6,506 bases of DNA from JBLHUT01 sp047629975. Its GTDB lineage: Bacteria; Pseudomonadota; Alphaproteobacteria; Rhodobacterales; Rhodobacteraceae. The notes beneath the pieces were generated by a model. It worked only from the letters and a program-made list of their open reading frames with translations, was not told where the DNA came from and did not search any database. The DNA is taken from the NCBI GenBank assembly GCA_047629975.1, contig JBLHUT010000204.1, positions 1 through 6,506 of the forward strand. Reading direction: 5' to 3'. A program made the translations under genes and the position numbers. Of the stretch, positions 1 through 4,270 are shown one piece after another. Position 1 is the stretch's first letter; each line of letters opens with the position of its first letter.

Positions 1-158
1 TCATTAACTGGGACAACGCGACCAGCGGCAATGTCAGCTTCCGAAGCCGCTATCTTGCGCGTGATGATCATGTCTTCGATCTGCGTTGCCATCTCTTGCT
101 GATCAGCATCAGGCAAGCGCTCAACCTCAGACAGCACGTTTTTAAGAATTGTGTTCAT
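1..158 (-). CDS. Antitoxin-like small protein, N-terminal part (3' end beyond window)
   Basis: This open frame runs off the left edge, so only the first ~52 residues are visible. It reads MNTILKNVLSEVERLPDADQ and continues to IAAGRVVPVN at the edge. A short helix with a 'LPDADQQE' stretch followed by an 'AAGRVVP' tail resembles the small antitoxins of type II toxin-antitoxin pairs (ParD/RelB-like), which neutralise a ParE/RelE-type toxin. That assignment is by resemblance only. If correct, the toxin gene should follow just left of the window. The start is uncertain: the frame is open up to an ATG at 221-219, but that codon abuts the T-run of the preceding terminator. I therefore prefer the ATG at 158-156, which has a TATGAT hexamer (176-171 on the minus strand) shortly upstream. 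No good Shine-Dalgarno or -35 box is visible, so a very short leader is possible. It could also be an unrelated small accessory protein. Confidence 0.5.
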   Translation of the reverse strand, partial: MNTILKNVLSEVERLPDADQQEMATQIEDMIITRKIAASEADIAAGRVVPVN

Positions 159-221
159 GCCATTGAATGTATCATAGGCAGGGTAAAATTCAATCAGGCG
201 ATTGAGTGCCCCACGGGTCAT

Positions 222-247
222 GAAAAACAGGCGCATTGTGCGCCTGT
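222..247 (-). terminator. Rho-independent terminator after the methylase-like gene
   Basis: On the minus strand a perfect 9-bp stem, ACAGGCGCA pairing with TGCGCCTGT around a CAA loop, is followed immediately by a run of T. It begins eight bases after the methylase-like stop codon (257-255). Stem, tight loop and T-run are all directly visible, which is the classic intrinsic terminator form. An ATG lies inside the hairpin in an open frame but is very unlikely to be a start codon. The terminator separates the methylase-like gene from the antitoxin-like gene, so the latter probably has its own promoter. Confidence 0.78.
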
Positions 248-254
248 CTAGAGT

Positions 255-866
255 TCAAAACAGCGAAAGCTGCTTTGGCTTGCCATCATCTAAAGATCGT
301 AACCATGCCATCACATACGCCACCGGGCCTCCTTCCTCCTCGATATGCTCGGGGCGGATGAAATGTGACTTATATCCAGTCTCAGAGATTGGATGTGGTG
401 TACGATCAGCTGAGATAATTTCCAAATGAGCCATTTCATCCTGTAACCAAGCGGCGCAATGCCGGACGGTTATAGTTTGACCCTGCCAGTCGATTTGGAA
501 CTCGTCATACGCTAGTTGTGGGCGTTCGGGTACTTCATCCGATTCATCGTTCTCCTGCGGGGCAGGGGGCGGATGATCGGTGGCTGCTTCAGCCTCTTGG
601 CGTCTACGCAGCTTGTTATCCCAAAACCCAAGGTGATGGGCGGGGGTATACCAGGTCTCGCGCTGTTCGCCGCTCAGTGTATTACCCACAATCACCTGCG
701 CGGGCACATGCCAGAGGGTGAGTTGGACGAAACACATCAACGCTGCCAACCGGTCAACATCGATGCACTGCACCCAGAGCTTGTCTGCTGGATTTTGACC
801 GGCCTCGATCAACACTTTCACAAACGCCAATACCATGCCGCCTGCACCACAGGCCGGTTCGGCCAT
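255..866 (-). pseudogene. 5'-truncated N-6 DNA methylase-like gene with accessory C-terminal domain and QLSLF tail
   Basis: An open frame of 203 codons begins at an ATG that happens to fall at the junction with an IS6 remnant. It starts almost directly at SAM-binding motif I (EPACGAGGM, residues 3-11), so the N-terminal domain that normally precedes this motif is missing; an in-frame TGA lies at 887-885. A beta-strand with acidic residues (CIDVD, 34-38) follows. At the next motif, where adenine methylases carry [ND]PP[YF], the sequence is VIVGNTL (58-64), followed by WYTPAHHLGFW. This layout resembles the N-6 methylase-like proteins of plasmids, prophages and integrative elements, which may not all be active. 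A Pro/Glu/Asp-rich linker (98-117) leads to a second domain (~118-192) with HLEI and a HPISETGYKSHF stretch, which I recall as a small accessory-protein family of alphaproteobacterial mobile elements. The last five residues, QLSLF, match the beta-clamp-binding consensus. Gene callers would likely report this as an intact CDS; I consider it truncated. Confidence 0.72.
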
Positions 867-937
867 ACAGCGTAGGAAATAATTTCAGGTGGGAAACGAT
901 GGCCCTTAAAGGCCCCAGATTGTTTGGCTTTTGTCAT
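863..937 (-). pseudogene. IS6-family transposase, N-terminal 25 residues only
   Basis: A reading frame starting at the ATG at 937-935 gives MTKAKQSGAFKG followed by HRFPPEIISYAVW, then loses similarity. The FPPEII..AVW block is the characteristic N-terminus of IS6/IS26-type DDE transposases, where it normally continues as WLYxRFxLSxRDVE. Here the next codons read PNRPVVQAAW, which is simply the methylase sequence in another frame. The DDE catalytic core is therefore entirely gone and the fragment cannot transpose. The fusion point lies around 860-866, where both ancestral sequences can share the bases GTATGGC, so it cannot be fixed to a single base. Confidence 0.75.
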
Positions 938-984
938 ATGGTTTCGTACGATTGAGAAAGACCCCCGTCAACTTGACGATACCC
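863..984 (-). mobile_element. IS6-family insertion sequence remnant (one end plus transposase start)
   Basis: This is the first ~120 bp of an IS6-family element. Reading the minus strand from 984, a candidate terminus GGGTATCGTCAAGTTGACG is followed by ~30 bp of leader and the transposase start at 937. The remnant stops abruptly at about 863, where the sequence becomes methylase-like. The other end of the element is absent. A promoter-like pair lies in the leader: TTGACG at 971-966 and TACGAA at 948-943, spaced 17 bp. Its -10 box is poor and very close to the ATG. The exact outer boundary (984) is inferred from the repeat-like sequence and its position seven bases past the amidase stop. Confidence 0.6.
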
Positions 985-991
985 TAATTTC

Positions 992-1534
992 TCACCCTGC
1001 CCGCCTCAACCTATTTTGCTCTGACAGTGCCGCGTGACGAAGTAGCGCCTCATCTTGGCCCTGCGCCCCGGACAATAGGATCGATCCCGGCACCAAGCAG
1101 TTCTCACTAAACGTTGGCAACGCTATGCCAGGAAGATCGAGAAAACTCGCTATCATGGTGTTAGAAAGCATGCGCACATTTTTCTCTGCCGCTAGGCTTG
1201 GCGATCCGATTAATTCTGAAAGCAAAGTGGCTGCTTCGGGAACAGTTGGGAAAGCAACCATGGCCTCTCCGATCTCAGTTTTTGCACAATAAATCGCCAC
1301 TGCTCGCTGTCGACAATATTCCTTGTAGACTAAGCTCGAAACCTTTGGAACGTCGTTTTGCGACAACAGGGTCGATCAGACCGTGTTTAGGCCCTTCAAG
1401 AACCATCTGGTGCAGTTCCTTAGCCTCTATCGCGACCAGCGTTCCAAACTCTTCAAAAAGTCGCCTCGTCTTTTGAATTGAACTGAGACCTCTAATTTCA
1501 ACCTTGTAACCCCTACTTTCAAATGCTCTAAGAG
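992..1534 (-). pseudogene. Amidase signature family enzyme, C-terminal fragment with frameshift
   Basis: Two overlapping minus-strand frames together give the C-terminal part of an amidase-signature enzyme, a family of hydrolases that cleave C-N amide bonds. The upstream frame (1534 to about 1330) carries GTLVAIEAKELH, then LEGPKHGLIDPVVAKR, matching the family pattern 'GTLVAAEAYxxHRxxLEGPxxxxxDPRVxAR'. The downstream frame (about 1330 to 992) carries AFPTVPEAATLL, RMLSNTMIASFLDLPGIALP and a C-terminal helix rich in A, L and R. These match the family's 'PTVP...NT..ANFLDLPAxSLP' region. A one-frame shift around 1326-1337 separates them, just after FELS. The catalytic Lys-cisSer-Ser residues lie in the missing N-terminal half, which ends where the IS6-type mini-element begins, so the gene is dead. 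I cannot assign a substrate; family assignment is by motif recall. Confidence 0.7.
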
Positions 1535-1552
1535 GGTACTGTCGCAAAGTTT
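1535..1552 (+). repeat. Left terminal inverted repeat of the 190-bp mini-element
   Basis: The sequence is GGTACTGTCGCAAAGTTT. It pairs with the inverted copy at 1707-1724, differing only at the fourth base (A here, T there). The match to IS6-family termini is clear by eye. Confidence 0.75.
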
Positions 1553-1560
1553 TTTCTTGA

Positions 1561-1573
1561 AGAATTTTGTTCT
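1561..1573 (+). repeat. Subterminal inverted repeat, left copy
   Basis: AGAATTTTGTTCT occurs here and, exactly inverted, at 1675-1687. The two copies lie 26 bp and 37 bp from the element's respective ends. Conserved subterminal repeats would fit either a transposase-recognition role or descent from a fold-back element. Confidence 0.65.
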
Positions 1574-1674
1574 TTGCAGATCTAAGTTAATGCCTCTGGA
1601 ATGCCAAATTATCCAAAAATTCGGCCACACAAGAGAAAATTTTCGAAAACTTGACGTCCAAATGTGTCGGGCGG

Positions 1675-1687
1675 AGAACAAAATTCT
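1675..1687 (-). repeat. Subterminal inverted repeat, right copy
   Basis: Perfect 13-bp inverted partner of 1561-1573. Similarity extends weakly past the core: the next bases are TTGC on one side and CCGC on the other. Confidence 0.65.
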
Positions 1688-1706
1688 AGTTTTTTGATGC
1701 GTCGTC

Positions 1707-1724
1707 AAACTTTGCGACAGAACC
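1707..1724 (-). repeat. Right terminal inverted repeat of the 190-bp mini-element
   Basis: On the minus strand it reads GGTTCTGTCGCAAAGTTT, an 18-nt inverted partner of 1535-1552 with one mismatch. It continues as GACG, so this end resembles a typical IS6 end for longer than the left one. Confidence 0.75.
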
Positions 1725-1744
1725 ATGACGACACAATATTGAGA

Positions 1745-1771
1745 GCGCCGCAGATAAATCATCCACGGCGC
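1745..1771. other. Weak hairpin downstream of hutU
   Basis: The 1725-1793 gap between the mini-element and hutU contains no gene. Its one structure is GCGCCG pairing with CGGCGC, with an inner GAT/ATC match separated by a two-base mismatch. On the minus strand no T-run follows, so it is not a typical intrinsic terminator. It could slow or protect the end of the hut transcript, or mean nothing. Confidence 0.25.
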
Positions 1772-1793
1772 ACTTCGGTTTCAGTTTTAGGAC

Positions 1794-3473
1794 CTAAAGG
1801 ATCGCTGGCAGGTTGAGGCCGTTCTCGCGTGCGCAGTCTTTGGCGATCTCATAGCCCGCATCCGCGTGACGCATGACGCCGGTTGCCGGGTCGTTCCACA
1901 AAACGCGCCCGATGCGGCGGTCTGCGTCTTCGGTTCCGTCACAGCAAATTACCATGCCAGAGTGCTGCGAAAAGCCCATGCCGACGCCGCCACCATGGTG
2001 CAGTGACACCCAAGTCGCACCCGAGGCCGTGTTTAATAGTGCGTTCAAAAGAGGCCAGTCGGAGACCGCGTCGGAACCATCCATCATCGCTTCGGTTTCG
2101 CGATTTGGAGAGGCAACGGAGCCTGAGTCCAGATGGTCGCGACCAATGACGATGGGCGCTGACAATTCGCCAGTCCGGACCATTTCGTTGAAGGCAAGCC
2201 CGAGCTTGTGCCGCACGCCAAGACCAACCCAACAGATGCGGGCAGGCAGACCTTGGAAGCTGATCCGCTCGCGGGCCATATCAAGCCAGTTGTGCAGGTG
2301 CGCGTCTTCGGCGCAAATCTCTTTCACCTTGGCGTCTGTTTTGTAGATATCCTCAGGAACGCCGGAGAGCGCCACCCAACGGAACGGGCCAACGCCACGG
2401 CAGAACAGCGGGCGGATATAGGCGGGGACAAAGCCGGGGAATGCGAACGCATCTTTTAGTCCTTCTTCGAGGGCAATCTGACGGATGTTATTGCCGTAAT
2501 CCACGGTTGGCACCCCTGCATTGTGGAAATCGACCATTGCCGCGACGTGGGTACGCATTGATGCTCGGGCGGCTTGCTCGACCGATTTTGGATCGCTTTC
2601 GCGTTTGTCTTTCCACTGTGCAATTGTCCAGTTTTGCGGCAAATAACCGTTTATTGGATCGTGGGCGGAGGTTTGGTCGGTGACAATATCGGGGCGGATG
2701 CCGCCTGCATTCATGCGCTTGACGAGTTCGGGGAAAACATCGGCGGCGTTGCCGAGCAAGCCCACGGATTTCGCCTCGCCTGCGGCGGTCCAGCGCGCGA
2801 TCATGTCTAGCGCTTCGTCCAGTGTCTCGGCCTTCTCGTCGACGTATTTTGTGCGCAAACGGAAGTCGATGCTATCGGGGTTACATTCGACCGCGAGACA
2901 GCATGCGCCGGCCATGACAGCCGCCAAAGGCTGTGCGCCGCCCATGCCGCCAAGACCACCAGTGAGAATCCATTTGCCTTTGAGTGAGCCATCGTAATGC
3001 TGGCGACCTGCCTCGACGAATGTCTCGTAGGTGCCTTGCACGATCCCTTGGCTGCCAATGTAAATCCAAGAGCCCGCGGTCATCTGACCATACATCGCCA
3101 GACCCTTTTTATCGAGTTCGTTGAAGTGGTCCCACGTGGCCCAATGCGGCACGAGGTTGGAGTTGGCGATCAGTACGCGCGGGGCGTCTTTGTGGGTTTG
3201 AAACACGCCAACGGGTTTGCCCGATTGCACCAGAAGCGTCTGATCTTCTTCAAGCTCTTTGAGGCTGGCGACGATAAGATCAAAATCTTTCCACGTCCGC
3301 GCCGCACGCCCGATGCCGCCATAAACCACCAACTCGTGCGGATTTTCGGCCACGTCGGGGTGCAGGTTGTTCATTAACATGCGCATCGGTGCCTCCGTCA
3401 GCCAGCTTTTCGCGGTGATCTCACTGCCTGTTGCGGGATAGATGTCGCGGGTATTCTTGCGGGGATCGGTCAT
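1794..3473 (-). CDS. hutU: Urocanate hydratase (urocanase)
   Basis: HutU (559 residues) converts urocanate to 4-imidazolone-5-propionate, the second step of histidine degradation, in the cytoplasm with tightly bound NAD+. The length is typical of the family. Visible landmarks include YGGIGRAARTW (51-61), the glycine-rich nucleotide-binding TGGLGGMGGAQP (171-182), DYGNNIRQ (325-332) and the urocanase signature FQGLPARICW (406-415) containing the conserved Cys414. HHGGGVGMGFSQH follows at 492-504. All are intact, so the enzyme should be active. The start is the ATG overlapping the hutG stop (ATGA), with GGAGG six bases upstream (3484-3480). It is the last gene of the visible operon. The stop is followed within ~70 bp by the IS6-type mini-element, so the operon ends exactly where mobile DNA begins, and no strong terminator is visible. 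Confidence 0.98.
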   Translation of the reverse strand: MTDPRKNTRDIYPATGSEITAKSWLTEAPMRMLMNNLHPDVAENPHELVVYGGIGRAARTWKDFDLIVASLKELEEDQTLLVQSGKPVGVFQTHKDAPRVLIANSNLVPHWATWDHFNELDKKGLAMYGQMTAGSWIYIGSQGIVQGTYETFVEAGRQHYDGSLKGKWILTGGLGGMGGAQPLAAVMAGACCLAVECNPDSIDFRLRTKYVDEKAETLDEALDMIARWTAAGEAKSVGLLGNAADVFPELVKRMNAGGIRPDIVTDQTSAHDPINGYLPQNWTIAQWKDKRESDPKSVEQAARASMRTHVAAMVDFHNAGVPTVDYGNNIRQIALEEGLKDAFAFPGFVPAYIRPLFCRGVGPFRWVALSGVPEDIYKTDAKVKEICAEDAHLHNWLDMARERISFQGLPARICWVGLGVRHKLGLAFNEMVRTGELSAPIVIGRDHLDSGSVASPNRETEAMMDGSDAVSDWPLLNALLNTASGATWVSLHHGGGVGMGFSQHSGMVICCDGTEDADRRIGRVLWNDPATGVMRHADAGYEIAKDCARENGLNLPAIL

Positions 3474-4270
3474 GGTTTGCCTCCAAGGGACGGGGTCAGA
3501 TCGGCCAGAGTGGACAGAATGTCCCTCAGGTGAATGCGCAGTTTTGTGGCCTTCGTGATGTCATAGGACCACGGGACGGCTTCAGTTGCGATGTAGGTGG
3601 ACTGGGCCAATTCCATCTGGATCGCATGGATGCCAGATGCGGGTTGGCCATAGTGGCGTGTGGTCCAGCCGCCTTTGAAGCGGCCATTCGTTACGTTGGT
3701 GTAACCATCGGCGGTTGTGCAAATATCCTGCAAGGCCGTGGTGATCCGAGGATCACACGTCGTGCCCAAATTGGTGCCAATGTTGAAATCGGGCAGGGTG
3801 CCGTCAAAGAGGAACGGGATATCGGACCGGATAGAGTGGCAGTCATACAAAATGGCAACGCCATGGATGTTGCGAACCCGCTCAAGCTCAGCCTTGAGTG
3901 CGATATGATAGGGCGTGTGAAAGGCCTCTTGCCGCGCTTTGATTTCGGTAGCGTCGGGTGGATTGTCCCAGATATCGTACCCGTCAAAATTGGTGAGCGG
4001 CACCAGTCCTGTCGTGTTTTGCCCCGGATAAAGTGACGCGCCAGACGGGTCGCGGTTGGCGTCAATGACGTAGCGGTGGAAGGTCGCGCGCACGGTTGTG
4101 ATGCCGGATAGCAGGCCGTCATAGAGCGTGTGAATATGCCAATCGGTATCATCGAGGCCGCGTCCGCGCGGGTTCAGACCTGCGAGAACTGCATCGGGGA
4201 CGTGGGTGCCCGTATGGGGCAAGCCGAGCACGATCGGGCCGTTGCCATGGTGGATTTCTACCGGTTTCAT
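3470..4270 (-). CDS. hutG: N-formylglutamate deformylase (N-formylglutamate amidohydrolase)
   Basis: HutG (266 residues) hydrolyses N-formyl-L-glutamate to glutamate and formate, the last step of the five-step histidine route. It belongs to the N-formylglutamate amidohydrolase family, not the arginase-like formiminoglutamases that share the name HutG. Evidence is the LPHTGTHVPD block (17-26), DDTDWH (40-45), IDANRDPSG (69-77), YDCHSIRS (142-149) and the C-terminal QMELAQSTY (218-226). The conserved His and Asp residues in these blocks are probable metal ligands. It overlaps the hutH stop by four bases (ATGA), with GGAG eight bases before the start (4282-4279), and overlaps hutU in the same way. 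This type of HutG implies that formiminoglutamate is first deiminated by HutF, which is not in the window and probably lies upstream. Confidence 0.95.
   Translation of the reverse strand: MKPVEIHHGNGPIVLGLPHTGTHVPDAVLAGLNPRGRGLDDTDWHIHTLYDGLLSGITTVRATFHRYVIDANRDPSGASLYPGQNTTGLVPLTNFDGYDIWDNPPDATEIKARQEAFHTPYHIALKAELERVRNIHGVAILYDCHSIRSDIPFLFDGTLPDFNIGTNLGTTCDPRITTALQDICTTADGYTNVTNGRFKGGWTTRHYGQPASGIHAIQMELAQSTYIATEAVPWSYDITKATKLRIHLRDILSTLADLTPSLGGKP

Larger units (their letters stand above)
1535..1724. mobile_element. 190-bp mini-element with IS6-type terminal inverted repeats
   Basis: This stretch is bounded by inverted copies of GGT[A/T]CTGTCGCAAAGTTT (18 nt, one mismatch). The sequence closely matches IS6/IS26-family ends, whose consensus is roughly GGNNCTGTTGCAAA. 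A second, perfect 13-bp inverted pair (AGAATTTTGTTCT) lies 26 and 37 bp inside the two ends, and a TTTTCGAAAA palindrome sits near the centre (1640-1649). The interior is distinctly more AT-rich than the hut genes and contains no recognisable transposase motif. The flanking octamers (TCTAAGAG and ATGACGAC) do not match, so there is no target duplication. It is either a non-autonomous MITE-like derivative of an IS6 element or the deletion product of a full-length one. Its left border cuts into the amidase fragment; its right border lies about 70 bp past the hutU stop. Confidence 0.65.

Noticed and set aside
516..875. Plus-strand open frame of 119 codons opposite the methylase-like gene
   Set aside because: It is antisense to a frame with recognisable SAM-binding motifs, and its own translation shows no family character or ribosome site.
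1198..1476. Plus-strand open frame of 92 codons opposite the amidase relic
   Set aside because: Antisense to amidase motifs, with no ribosome site or recognisable protein features.
1535..1724. Intact IS6 transposase in the mini-element
   Set aside because: 190 bp is far too short and no frame shows the FPPEII block or DDE motifs.
1427..1762. Minus-strand open frame of 111 codons crossing the mini-element
   Set aside because: It runs through both terminal repeats and into the amidase fragment in a different frame. Its translation matches nothing recognisable, so it is chance openness of AT-rich element DNA.
1745..1771. Intrinsic terminator for the hut operon
   Set aside because: The stem is short and interrupted and no T-run follows on the minus strand. 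Kept only as a weak hairpin.
2133..2145. Palindrome TGGTCGCGACCA as a possible operator
   Set aside because: It lies deep within hutU coding sequence, encoding the conserved IGRDH region, far from any promoter.
1873..2346. Plus-strand open frame of 157 codons inside hutU
   Set aside because: It is a shadow of strongly conserved urocanase coding sequence, as are the other antisense frames over hutU, hutG and hutH.
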